From: Ophiothrix spiculata
Taxonomy: Eukaryota > Echinodermata > Ophiuroidea > Amphilepidida > Ophiotrichidae
Direction: 5' to 3' (one strand)
Assembly: GCA_000969725.1 (NCBI GenBank)
Contig: JXSR01S032807.1
DNA: 23,330 bases
Shown piece after piece: positions 1 to 9,840 of this stretch (the first letter of the stretch is position 1; the number at the start of each line of letters is the position of its first letter). A model generated the notes under the pieces. It did not search any database and was not told the origin of the DNA. It saw nothing but the letters and a program-made list of their open reading frames with translations. A program made the position numbers and the translations under genes.

Positions 1-1000
1 AAAATCTATGTGGAAGTAATCCACACACAGCCTGCATTGCACTCTTGAAAAAGAAAACCTTTTATCATGAACTCGAGAACAAGTCAACGGTCCAGGAGGA
101 TGCAATAAAAGAATCATTGATTATCTGGCTTCTAATTTTGGAGTGAAATCTCTTAAATTTATGCAACTTTGGTCAAAAAGTTAAGATTAAGATGGGCAAC
201 CTGACTATAGCAATTTTATCAGTTTGGTTTCAAATTTACCAAAACTGATTTTTGTGAAATGAAAATTTTTCTGGTTCCAATTTGTGAATGATTTCATTTT
301 TCAAAGCATCAATGATCAATGCAATTCACATCTCCCCTGAAATGAGTAATTACAAAATCCTAGCAAAATGGAGATTACATAAAGGGATAGTACTGAGCTG
401 AATACCGAGCATAGCTTTGTAGAGAACATCATATAAACTTGACAATGTTATATTGCAGCAGCCTAGTCGACCATTGCTAGTTATCGTTGCATCCCGTTGC
501 ACGTACCTTACAGATAAATTATTGGCTTGTTAAACAAAATGCCTTTGTGACCTATTTATTTAGCCAATAAACCCCCAGGAGATATAGCATGTCTGCTGAG
601 GCTAAAATGGGACATGGATAGTTGGCGATATTTTCTTGTTTCATTACGTTTTCAGGAAATAATGAAATTTTTTCAAAGCTTGGTGTGAAATAAGGTTGTG
701 ATATTTTATTTGTTTGGTCACATCTGGATTTATTAAAAATGCAGATTATACCAAGAAAAAGATGAATTTTACAGTCAATGTTGACCTACATGTATTTCAG
801 GTGAAGAGATACAGATTAGTCAGCCTTTGCGACTGAAACCATCAGTCAGCCTTTGCTTATGCGCTTGCTCTTGCAATAGGAGTTTGGTTTTGGTATGGGT
901 TGGGATAAATTGGATTGTATACCTTTTTGAATACCCCTTTACAAACATGGGGATATATAAATACCGATGATAATAAATAAAGCTTAAAGTTGAGCTAATC
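1..1000. other. Non-coding AT-rich DNA, no gene seen
   Basis: I see no supportable exon, RNA gene or transposon here. The only open frame over 60 codons (minus strand, 820-1005) is low in complexity and has no splice or family support. One small feature is a direct repeat of AGTCAGCCTTTGC at 818-830 and 844-856, spaced 26 bp, which looks like a local duplication. The stretch is best read as intronic or intergenic. Confidence 0.6.
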
Positions 1001-1034
1001 AACAAACCGTGAATTCATTTTCAAAATAAACCAG

Positions 1035-1123
1035 TCCACACTGTAGATAGTAAAAAGCATACTTACTAGTGAACCAAATATAATATGCTAATTTGCTATA
1101 GTCAGATAGCTATCTACAGTGGA
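1035..1123. repeat. Small imperfect inverted repeat
   Basis: ACTGTAGATAG at 1040-1050 is the exact reverse complement of CTATCTACAGT at 1110-1120. The match extends outward to TCCAC/GTGGA with a 2-base insertion in the left arm. The arms are short (about 14-16 bp) with roughly 60 bp between them. It could be a worn-down miniature element or a chance hairpin; no target-site duplication is obvious. Confidence 0.4.
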
Positions 1124-1317
1124 TAGTAGAGCATTTGTCCCCTGGGATTTGTCATTCTTCTCACCAGCCTACAGTCATAGAACAAAGCGTTGTATCACTC
1201 TGTTCACAATTGTAGTAAACATGCACCCCTTGCCGTAGTTACTGAATTCAGATGGACAGTTGCACAGGTCATCTTGTCTGGTTTAGTCAAGCAACAGGGA
1301 GGGTCTGTTACTAGCGG

Positions 1318-1336
1318 TTTCTTTCTTTCTTTCTTT
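1318..1336. repeat. TTTC microsatellite
   Basis: A short simple repeat of nearly five TTTC units. It lies inside the open frame at 1190-1582 and encodes a Phe/Leu/Ser run there, which counts against that frame being a real protein. Confidence 0.85.
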
Positions 1337-1404
1337 GGTTGTGTCGGTATATACATAAAAATGCACTTTCAAACGTCATGCCCTTTTCACGCACAAAGTA
1401 AAGG

Positions 1405-1427
1405 GAACATGCCCCGGGAACATGCTT
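1405..1427. promoter_or_regulatory. Candidate p53/p63/p73 response element
   Basis: Two decamers fit the p53-family half-site RRRCWWGYYY: GAACATGCCC at 1405-1414 and GAACATGCTT at 1418-1427, separated by the 3 bases CGG. Both have the CATG core. Known family rule: two half-sites with a 0-13 bp spacer make a full element. Whether it is bound is inference. The repeated GGGAACATGC wording could also come from a small local duplication. Confidence 0.4.
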
Positions 1428-1989
1428 GCAAAAAGTATTATTTCTACATTAGTGAAGCCTACAGGGTTTGTTTTAAGCAAACCTGGACCGGGAGCCAAAA
1501 TGAGCTGGAGTTGAAAACGGAGCCCGGTACTGTGGCTTCCAGTGTAATTATATTGGAAAGACCAGGAGCCAACATTAGATAACCATTGAGTAAATGGAGC
1601 CCGACTCGCGCTTAATAAAAACCTTGGAAGCCTGTCCTAAAAGCTTTTAAAAGGGAACAGGCACTTGTGACCTGTACATTTTTTACCTCTTGCTCTCTGC
1701 ATAAAAACTTTGGTAGCGTTATACTGTATTGATGCACTATTTGAGCACATTGCCACTGTCATGTACTGTGTGTTATGCTGTCACTATACAGGAGTGACAT
1801 AGTTTCTAGCAGGCATTTACTCACCTCTGTGCTACGTAGATCATTCATAAATATTTGAAAACAAGTCAAATCGGATGCTAGCCTGAATATTTCATCATCA
1901 AGGGTTATTTATAGAGGGTTTAGTGTTTGCTTTTTATCTAATGATAAGGAGTGGAGTTTTATGTGGGTATGTCCCTGAATTTTTGATAG

Positions 1990-2493
1990 CAGTGGCGCAG
2001 CCAGAGATTCAATATTTGGGTTGCGACAGTTTTTATGATGACCCGACAACCCCGGGTCGACAACGAACTTAAAATATTCAAAAGGTACACCCATTTTTTC
2101 AGTGTAGCTTTTTATGTCTCAATTTCTCATGAATCTTGGCTATAAAGTCAATTTTGTGACGATTAAAAACAAATTAGTTCATATTTTTACCTGAAATTGA
2201 TGTTGTTAAAAATAAAACTACAAATCCGTCTTCAATTTTCCGACAGTGGTACAAATTTTTTGACAGGTGACCTGTCGACCAACAGCTATCTCATTTATGT
2301 AAATTTTTCTTACACTACAGAATTTCTTAATGCAAGAGTGAGAGTGAACTCTGAAAAAAGAGGAACTTTGTATAAAAAAGAGGAAAAACATTGAAAATGT
2401 CAAAAATGGGTTGAAAAGAAAGAAAATAGCTACTATTTTGTCCCAATTTTTTGTTAAAAACCCAAGAATAAAAGAGGAGACTTTACACCCCTG
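1990..2493. mobile_element. Possible decayed hAT-like element
   Basis: The left end reads CAGTGGCGCAGCCAG, typical of hAT terminal repeats and of a 'CAGTGGCGTAGCCAG' motif common in invertebrate repeats. A possible right end is CACCCCTG at 2486-2493, whose reverse complement CAGGGGTG resembles CAGTGGCG. The adjoining 8-mers (TTTGATAG and TTATAATA) match poorly, so the 8-bp target duplication expected for hAT is not convincing. No transposase remains. The right boundary is a guess; the left end is better supported. Confidence 0.3.
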
Positions 2494-2695
2494 TTATAAT
2501 ATTAAATCATTGTGCTAACGTCTGGCAGTAGCATTGACATGATTAATTTCATGTGAAATTGAACAGCGTTTTAAATCTAAAATTCACAGTTGTACCAAAA
2601 CAAGTGAAATTAAATTTCAATTTTACATCTTTGCAGGCACTTTGTTATGTCCAGCCAAGTTCATTCAATCACCGGCGGATCCATCTTGTTTACTC

Positions 2696-2933
2696 CTTGC
2701 GAGGCAAGAGAAGATATCATGAGTATCCCATCATGCATTGCTTCCTATGGGAAATTTTGTACAGGAAGTTATGTGAGTAGTTAGTGATGAAACATGCCCA
2801 AAATGCAAGATTACAACAATTAACTTTGATTTATGGGCATTTCATCACTAACTACTCACATGATTTCCTGTACAAACAATCCCATAAGAAGCAATGCATA
2901 ATGGGATATTCACAGTATCTTCTCTTTTGCAAG
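2696..2933. mobile_element. 238-bp foldback / MITE-like hairpin element
   Basis: The left arm 2696-2800 and right arm 2834-2933 are inverted copies of each other, about 100 bp each, with only a 33-bp loop. Matching blocks include CTTGC...AGAGAAGATA at the outer ends, ATGCATTGCTTC in the middle, and GTGAGTAGTTAGTGATGAAA next to the loop. Mismatches and small indels occur but the pairing is strong along the whole length. Two short open frames here (2553-2780 and 2784-2978) are simply the two arms read through. No clear target-site duplication is seen, so the class of transposon is unknown. Confidence 0.85.
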
Positions 2934-2979
2934 ACTATCCATTATCAATTTTATCCATCAATAAAACAAATTCTTTGAA

Positions 2980-4240
2980 AAACAAAAAAGTCAAGGTTAT
3001 GTTTTCGATGATGAACAATCTTTTTACTTCAAAATACTGATATTTGCAAATCTTATCTTGTTATTGCTTTGGTCAAAACAAGAATGACGCAAAAGGATGT
3101 GTTAGTTTTACTTGCATCTACCGCCACCAATGCGTTTTAAGAGATGCACATGTTTGTTAGATCCTGTCCACATCCCTCCCAAAAAATCTCTGTAACCAAT
3201 TCAATATAGTGAATAACTCTGACTAAGCAAACTATTTGAATAAATAAATAAAATAATAATTATATTATCTGTGGCGCGAAATTCAAGTGGTTCAAGCTGA
3301 CTTAAGGGGGAGGGCCAGGCTTTGACTGTGACGGGTGGTTTGGTGCTGAAAAATACTGTGATAGGTTTGGTGTTAGGGTTTACTGGACTTTTTTACTTGA
3401 TTTTTGATCTAAACAAATTCTCAAACACCAGAAAACCCGAACATTTTGCTGATATCATTTCTATCTAAATCTAATACCATCTCAAAAGACCCCCATCTTC
3501 TGGACTGACATTCCTCGTCATGATGATTTAGCACAATAAAATGACATGTAAATAAACCATCCTTAAAAATGATGTAAACTTTGTGTATTAAACATTTTTG
3601 ACATAAGAAATCTGCCTACTGGTTAAGCTAGATGTAAATATTATGTCTTCTATGTCGAAAGCATCATCTTCCAAATTGGCCCACATAGAGACCATTTGAT
3701 TTGTGCCGTGATGACCTAGTTATGCACATTTCACATCAGGAATCGCATTAAGAAGTGAGTTAAATGGCTGTTAGACAGGTCTGATGGCCTGAAATACATT
3801 CAAGACAAGCTGTTACTCACAGTGTATTGCCTTCAATGAGCCTACCAGCATTATTTGTGAACAGTCATGGGGAATACCATAATTTGATAATAATATGCGA
3901 AAGTCTGTCACAAACAAGCATTTATTAGATGTTGGCAAATCCCGAACATTGGCAAGCACTGTGCAAATGAAGGTCAAAGTTGACAGAGAGGGATTTCAGA
4001 GCAAATTTAGGGTATAAATCTAAAAAATAAATGCTGAAAACAATTTATCAGAAAACTTGACTTGATTATTTTTTTCAAACCTTGTAATTTTGCAGCTATA
4101 TTTATACAAGAGGTTTACAGTCAATTTTATGAAATCCTCACCAAACTATTAAACATTGACATCCTTCTCCAAGTCCGAAAAACTACTAACGATATCTATC
4201 TAGAAAGAAAGTGATATCAACATATCATATCACAGGACTC
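2980..4240. other. Non-coding stretch, no gene seen
   Basis: No open frame of note, no repeat family I recognise and no RNA gene. It contains a short AT-rich run of AATAAATAAATAAAATAATAA (3239-3259) and an isolated GGCGCG. Most likely intronic or intergenic. Confidence 0.6.
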
Positions 4241-4255
4241 ATCTCAGATGGGTTG

Positions 4256-4269
4256 GTTGTCATGGCAAC
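4256..4269. promoter_or_regulatory. RFX X-box match 1
   Basis: GTTGTCATGGCAAC fits the 14-base X-box consensus GTHNYYATRRNAAC bound by RFX-family factors, known regulators of ciliary genes in animals. It is flanked by CAGATG and CATCTG E-box sequences (4246 and about 4281). Binding is inference. A second full match lies 191 bp downstream. Confidence 0.45.
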
Positions 4270-4446
4270 AGTAATAGAACCATCTGGTGGCCCTGTTTTA
4301 CAGCATAGGTTAACAAAATACAAAAGACACCTCGAAAAATTGATTGTACTTGGATGATATGAAGGTGCATATTTTGCATAGTTAATATTAATCTAGATGT
4401 TTTGAGCCATGTGAGAATTCCCTTTCCTTGGTTTGATCTAAGCTCT

Positions 4447-4460
4447 GTAGCCATGGAAAC
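4447..4460. promoter_or_regulatory. RFX X-box match 2
   Basis: GTAGCCATGGAAAC also satisfies GTHNYYATRRNAAC at every position. The pair sits inside a minus-strand open frame (4260-4538) that has no recognisable protein, so regulatory DNA is the better reading of this patch. Confidence 0.45.
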
Positions 4461-4839
4461 AAAGTGTGTTTGTTGCCATTTCTTGCTTTTAGCAATAACA
4501 ATGATACAAATCAAGAAAGTAGGCTTTAATTTTTCCATGGTACCAAATTCTGCAAATTAAAACCCCTTGTGAAAAAATGAGTTCCCAATCTGACCAGTTT
4601 TAATGAACAAAATATTGGTAAAATCGGGACAACTTTTAATTAACAATATAAAATTGAATGTTTGAAATACAAAAAGGTTTTAAAAACGATTTGTAACATT
4701 GATATTTCTCATTATCAGAAATTCACATCTATTTTTGCTCAAATAAGCATTCCAAAATCACTTGTCTGCATAATATCAGACTCCTACCAAATGTGATTTT
4801 AAAAATTAATAAAATCAACAAATCAGTATGATCAAATGC

Positions 4840-6300
4840 GCACACATCTGTAATTTTTCACACGGATAGTTCGCTATTGGACTTGCCAGCTTTAATATCG
4901 ATAACCACACACCATAGTCGGCCATTGTCATTCATTTACAATCAACACAAATCGATTCATATTCAGTTGTACAGAACACATCATCCATGCACAAATCGAG
5001 CAGTGTCATAAGAGACAAACATGTAATTTTCAAAATAAATGAATTAACAGCACAAAAAGAAATGTTCTGGTTTGACTCATGCATCATGTGTAGCATATAA
5101 ATCACAATGTTTTCTTTTTATCCACTGTCTGTACCATACCAGCTGCTGCCGACCTTTTTCCCTACCACTATATTTACAATTTTGCAATCAAGTGATTAAA
5201 ATGCTGCGATTCTGTCCTTAACTCTAAAGCAATTATGAGGCAGCCATTTTGTATTCAGAGGAATGTACATAATATGATGAAATTTAACATTTTTACATGA
5301 TGGTGGTCAGTGTGCCATTACAACTATAGCTATCGTCTGCTTAATGCTAATTGTTATTAAAATCAAGCCATAATCTGTCAGGAACTAGGAAAATCATGCA
5401 AAATGTGAACATTTACCAAGGTAAAATAATAACACAGACAAAATAAAATAAGCAACATTTCTGCATTGTGACTTTGCCAATCTGTCTTTGGATTAGATGG
5501 AAGATAGATGATACAGACTAACATTTCATTGTAAGCTTTTCAAGCCGCGGACAAGCTGTCTAAATACCCCGTTTCCAAAGCCAAATTCATTTAGCATTAC
5601 CATCACACAAGAACACAGTCTAATGAAGCTGAAAATTACTCAAGTCATCTGGAAAAAGCAATGAATAAAAAGAAAAACCCTCGCTCGCTTCCATCCACGC
5701 AAATTCAAGAATTATTGCAATATTAACTCTCCGAATGATTTCACTAAATGTGATGTGGGGCCAGAATAATATCATAAAAATTACATTTATTGAACTCTGG
5801 CGTGAATGAAAGAAAGGGAAATAATATGAAATCAGAAATTGCTCTCGAAGAAATTATTGTCGATTGACAATAGCAAGTTCAGTATAGTGGAAGCAGTGTA
5901 ATTTTGTTATTGTTACTAAATTCAGCCAGCATTGAATAATAACTATATGAAAAAGTATTGCAGAATCAAATTCATCCGATGCAATTATCATTTCATCATC
6001 ATTTTTTATTTGAAGGTCACATTAAATTCTGTTAAAAGTATTTCAGGGTAGAAAATTATGATTTTCATTTTTCCCCATGGCTGTTTTTTCCTTTTTATCT
6101 TATCAGACTAAAGCTTTTATATCAGACCAAAGTCAAATCAATTTCATCTTTACAAGATAATAACATCTAACGCTGAGTTAAAAGCCAATTTACATAAACT
6201 ATCAGCTACTTGTGACCTTCAACTGATCAGAGATTTGATGAAAATACGAATTTTCCAAGCGAGCAATTGACCAATTCATCTTGCAAGAAAGAATCACTAG
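4840..6300. other. Unique non-coding DNA that reads like regulatory sequence
   Basis: No gene or transposon is visible. The stretch is unusually free of recognisable repeats and dense in developmental factor core motifs: ATCGATAA (about 4899), AACCACAC, several CATTGT/ACAATG Sox cores, and a Sox-type palindrome (separate entry). Motif density alone is weak evidence in AT-rich DNA, so enhancer is an inference; conservation in a related species would decide it. Confidence 0.3.
5855..5872. promoter_or_regulatory. Palindromic Sox-type site
   Basis: TATTGTC and GACAATA face each other across 4 bases (GATT). ATTGT/ACAAT is the Sox HMG-box core, and some SoxE proteins bind as dimers to opposed cores. 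The geometry is directly visible; binding is inferred. Confidence 0.3.
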
Positions 6301-6990
6301 CAAATGACTTTGGGTCAATTTGGTACGGCTCGTCGCTTGCTTAAAATAAATACTCCAATCAAGCTCACACAATACGAGTTGGCACGAGGTACGACTGACA
6401 AAACATCTTGTTGTATCATTAAACCTTACTTAATAATAAGACGTTGTTACTACCGAGTAGAAATCAAATCAAAGTCTTCGCTGATTTCATTAGAGTAGCA
6501 AATTTTCTGCAATTTTCAACAATGCCATTTTCTTCATCGAATTTAATGCCACACAAAGCTGCAATACTGATACTGTAATTTGCAACTAGCTAACATTTAG
6601 TTATAAACCGATATTCTAAATTCTCTGCCTTGAAACATGTTAGGAAAAGTGCAGGTATTATTAACTGACAAATAAACAACAAGAGATATTTTATAGTTAA
6701 AATAGTTATATTCCATCTCATAAAGCAAGTTACGATTATATCTAAATTAAAAGTTAAAAACAACTAATGAATATCGTGCAATAAATAAATGCTTCCAGTG
6801 CTGCCTGTCTATCTAGCTATATTCTCAAGATTTTCAACAGATTCACCATGGCTAAAGATGAATTTGACGAGTGCCAAATCTATTGTGTGGTTCTTGTAAG
6901 CTTATGAATTCTATTGATATGGCAGACATGTCCCGGAGGAATCAGTAGAAAAACAGGGATACGTGTCCGAGGGGCAAGTTGATTTTGTCC
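6300..6990. other. Non-coding stretch, no gene seen
   Basis: Contains a 64-codon plus-strand open frame (6304-6498) without splice or family support, and otherwise AT-rich sequence. I see no recognisable repeat. Confidence 0.5.
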
Positions 6991-7215
6991 AGTGAGGCTA
7001 ATTTCAGCTCGGTCCAGCCCGCTAGATTTCTCAATTTTGGTTAATTTGAGAAGTGCCCCCCCCCCAAAAAAAAAATGGTCATCATAATTTTGATGCACAG
7101 CTTTCCACTTTTGTTCTAAATTTCTTTCACTCTTTCCACCCTTTTTCTCTTTTTTACAGTTATCAACATTAGTTATAGCCTGGAGAAGGGGGTTCAGATT
7201 CTGCCCCCAGATTAC
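6990..7215. repeat. Probable dispersed-repeat remnant with C10A10 run
   Basis: The patch combines GC-rich text around 6990-7025, a C10 run at 7056-7065 directly joined to A10 at 7066-7075, a long pyrimidine tract (about 7110-7155) ending in CAG at 7157-7159, and G- and C-rich text at 7181-7210. The mixed composition looks like a pasted-in repeat rather than unique DNA, and the wording resembles invertebrate interspersed repeats I recall. No ends or target duplication can be defined. Confidence 0.35.
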
Positions 7216-7742
7216 CTAGATTGAAATAGTGCCAAATTCTCTGATTTTCTGTGGTCGGTTCACAGTAACTCCATAAAAACCCAAATTTGAGCAAATAAGT
7301 TTTTATAAAGAGCATCACTTTATTCTGAGCTTGTAAAATGACCAAAGTATCAAACTTCTTTGAGAAAAATCTCATTGTAATCTTAACTATTGTGACAGCA
7401 TGGGAACCAAAATACACAAATAGCTAAGGACTTTAAATGCCTACTAATCACCGTGTTATCTTGCTAATATAAACTGATACTGATAGCAATGTTTAGTATT
7501 TACACTGATATAACAGCCCACTGATTAAGGAACTTCACATATCAGACTTTCAGGTCAAAGCACAAATTAAAGTCACTAAAAAAGAAAAGATGGACATCTT
7601 CTTGTACCACCTGTTGTGCAAATGTTGTCTTTTAAAAGGGCAACATTATATTTGTAGATAAAAATTATAAACGAAAATAAGACTTGGAGACGAAAACACG
7701 ATATATGACAATGAAAGTCCTGTTATCAAAAGATCGGTATTT

Positions 7743-8343
7743 TTAACCCTTTTGATTCTATTTCGATTACGCCTGAGCATTTCCAAAGGAGCTTTATGAG
7801 AGAATACTCAGGCATTCCAATTCGTATTGAGCAGTTGCAAATTAATTCTTACCCCGTTCAGACAGAGCCAAAAAGTCATCTTTAGTTGTCTTTAGTCATA
7901 TTCGAGTTATATCGAGTTCAAAATTCACTTGTGTGTGAACAGTTCAAGTCATCTTAAGTCGTCTTTCAAAAAGTTGTCTTACATCGAATTATCAACTCGC
8001 TAAAAAGCAAGTTAAGTCGCGTTAGTAACTCGATGTAACTCGACTAACGACGACAACCGATGACTTTTCGTGTGTGTGTACCCCTGTCGTCGTAAGTCGA
8101 GTTGAATTCGTGTTTACTTCTACAGCGCATTGACCTGGAACAAGTAAAGTTCATCTCAATTCGACTTCAAAATCGTAGCGCATGTGTGAACAGTCGTAAG
8201 TCGAGTTACTTTTCGCTAATCCAATGTCGTGTTTGAAATTAAAAATGGACTCGATATCAACTGAAGACGACTTTTTAGTGTGTCTGAACGGGGTATCAGT
8301 ATTTATATACACCTACATTGCAATCCAGGATCGAAAAGGTTAA
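7743..8343. mobile_element. Outer TTAA-flanked (piggyBac-like) MITE, interrupted
   Basis: The left end reads TTAACCCTTTTGATTC from 7743; the right end reads GGATCGAAAAGGTTAA, finishing at 8343. These are imperfect inverted repeats (one C missing and one C added on the right) flanked on both sides by TTAA, the target site of the piggyBac superfamily. Without the inner element the outer one would be about 150 bp. A hairpin arm pair GCCTGAGCATT (7771) / AATACTCAGGC (7803) lies inside its left part. The inverted repeats are only about 12 bp, so this assignment is moderate. Confidence 0.4.
7850..8295. mobile_element. Inner 446-bp MITE with TACCCCGTTCAGACA ends
   Basis: The left end TACCCCGTTCAGACA continues to AAAAAGTCATCTT; the right end, read in reverse complement, is TACCCCGTTCAGACA followed by AAAAAGTCGTCTT. 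About 30 bp match with few differences. The bases TA sit at both edges and may be a TA target duplication of the Tc1/mariner kind. The interior is full of short motifs in both orientations (TCGAGTT, AACTCGA, AAGTCG) and GTGTGAACAGT occurs twice (about 7935 and 8184). There is no transposase frame, so it is non-autonomous. The well-kept CpG sites suggest it is relatively young. Confidence 0.75.
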
Positions 8344-9060
8344 ACATTACAAAAGTCTCAATTTCTGAATATTCAAGGTTATGTATGATGACATCATTTT
8401 AAAAAAATCAACTGACTGCTGTCCTTTGAGGTCTGTCTAGGGCCTAGATGCTATATTTGTACTGGTTTTTAAATAACCACAAGGATGTGGCTTGCAAAAA
8501 AAGAGTTTTGTTCACATTCCTCATGAAATATTCCTAAAAAGGATTGGTTCTCAGCTCTTGGTAATAATTACCATACAATAAAAGGTTGCCTTGGACACAA
8601 AAGGACAAGTCATCAATACCAGGAAGTTTTCACAAGCCTTGAAGGCTTTAAGAATCATCAAAACAGTTAAAATACAATAATGTTCAATGAGTAAAAACAA
8701 TTCTTGGAAGTTTTAAGATTTAAATTTAAACAGCATTTTGCACTCAATGCAAACGGACTAAAGAGCAAAACATTTAAAACAGAAATAGGATGGAAAAACA
8801 ACACAATTGAACAGGACACAAAGATCCACTAACAACTCTCAAACACCTTTTGTACAAAATAATGTAATCCTTAACTCTTTTAGGCATTGTATATTCTCCC
8901 AATTTATTGTTTTACAGAGATGCAAAATTATAGAAAATGTAATAGTAAGCTCAAAACTTGTTTTCAATACTAAATTCTACCATTTTATGGAATTGGATAT
9001 TGAAGTATCTGAACAGTTTTCTCAAGTCTGAATATTTGCCTGAAACAGCATGGTTAACAA
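8344..9060. other. Non-coding stretch, no gene seen
   Basis: AT-rich sequence with one 74-codon plus-strand frame (8807-9031) that has no recognisable domain. Two ATTCC cores (8516-8520, 8530-8534) resemble TEAD sites but are too short to claim. Confidence 0.5.
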
Positions 9061-9080
9061 ACTCCAATTCACAGTAATGG

Positions 9081-9204
9081 TCTATGTAGAGACCTAATAT
9101 TTGCTCAAAATCAAAACCTGTTTGCACAAATTATTTGGTGAACAACTTGGGCAAATATGAGTTGAGGAGCTATTAATTCTTTGGTATATAGGTCTTTACA
9201 TAGA
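9081..9204. repeat. Imperfect inverted repeat, ~124 bp
   Basis: TCTATGTAGAGACCTA at 9081-9096 pairs with TAGGTCTTTACATAGA at 9189-9204 (15 of 16). Nested inside, ATATTTGC (9097-9104) pairs with GCAAATAT (9151-9158). The nesting suggests a decayed foldback element rather than a single chance hairpin. Confidence 0.5.
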
Positions 9205-9482
9205 TTAACAACTTGCTATATTTTGGTTACATTTATGTCTTTGACATACAAGGGAACTGCAAGGACATGCTTTAAGGTATGTTAGATAATGACATATTTG
9301 AACATATTTACAATTAAAGGTCTTTATGCTCAGACACATTTAGGACTGGACTCTATGTACTAATTGAAATTTGATGCTTTTAAATGTTAAATATTGAAAT
9401 TTGTCATAATATATGTCTGTGTTGGAAATATTAATGCCCTCTCGGGATAAAAATCTAAAAGAAGACAAGTGAGAAAAAAAAA

Positions 9483-9604
9483 TCACTAAACTTTCGCGCA
9501 AAAATGAGAATAACTGATCTCCTCTTCTGTGGTGAAAAAAGGTTCACTGAACTTTAGCACCAAAATGAGACTAACTGATCTCCTCGTCTGTCGTGAGAAT
9601 TATT
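9483..9604. repeat. Tandem duplication, 61-bp unit, two copies
   Basis: Copy 1 (9483-9543) and copy 2 (9544-9604) align without gaps over most of their length. Both contain CACT[A/G]AACTTT, AAAATGAGA and TAACTGATCTCCTC followed by TCTGT. Differences are scattered substitutions, so the duplication is not recent. Function unknown. Confidence 0.8.
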
Positions 9605-9840
9605 CATGAAAGCCTGGTTTTATATCCGTATAAGCCACAGTTTGCCGAAGCACTTGTATAAAGTCATCGTTGTGACACCTGATCGGCCATCTTGAATTAC
9701 TCCGTCCTGGAGCTTGGCAAAATTGGAGGTAGAGTAACCACGGTGATACTTGCCTCCTGACGATAAACCCATCAGTTGGCACGTATCTGTTGCACCACTG
9801 GAAATGGATTGGTAACATTATGCTGTCCTACTCTGGTGAA
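9605..9840. other. GC-richer patch after the tandem duplication
   Basis: More balanced in composition than its surroundings. A 72-codon minus-strand frame (9600-9818) covers it but shows no domain and partly reads the duplicated sequence. On the minus strand there are an AAGATGGCC (YY1-like) and an ATATAAAA motif, which could mark a promoter or a conserved element. Nothing is decisive. Confidence 0.3.

Larger units (their letters stand above)
1140..1640 (+). other. GC-richer patch with 130-codon open frame, probably non-coding
   Basis: This patch is richer in G and C than its surroundings and holds a plus-strand frame open over 1190-1582. The translation shows no domain I recognise, includes a run derived from a TTTC microsatellite, and begins at a non-ATG codon. 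I therefore do not call a gene. The patch also contains a two-half-site p53-type motif (listed separately), so a regulatory role is at least as likely as coding. Confidence 0.35.

Noticed and set aside
1190..1582. 130-codon plus-strand open frame as a gene
   Set aside because: Non-ATG start, includes microsatellite-coded residues, no domain, and no splice signals that improve it.
4260..4538. 92-codon minus-strand open frame
   Set aside because: Overlaps the paired X-box patch and has no recognisable protein features.
7100..7215. Strong polypyrimidine tract and CAG (7157-7159) as an exon start
   Set aside because: All three frames after it hit stops within about 20 codons, and the patch looks like a dispersed repeat.
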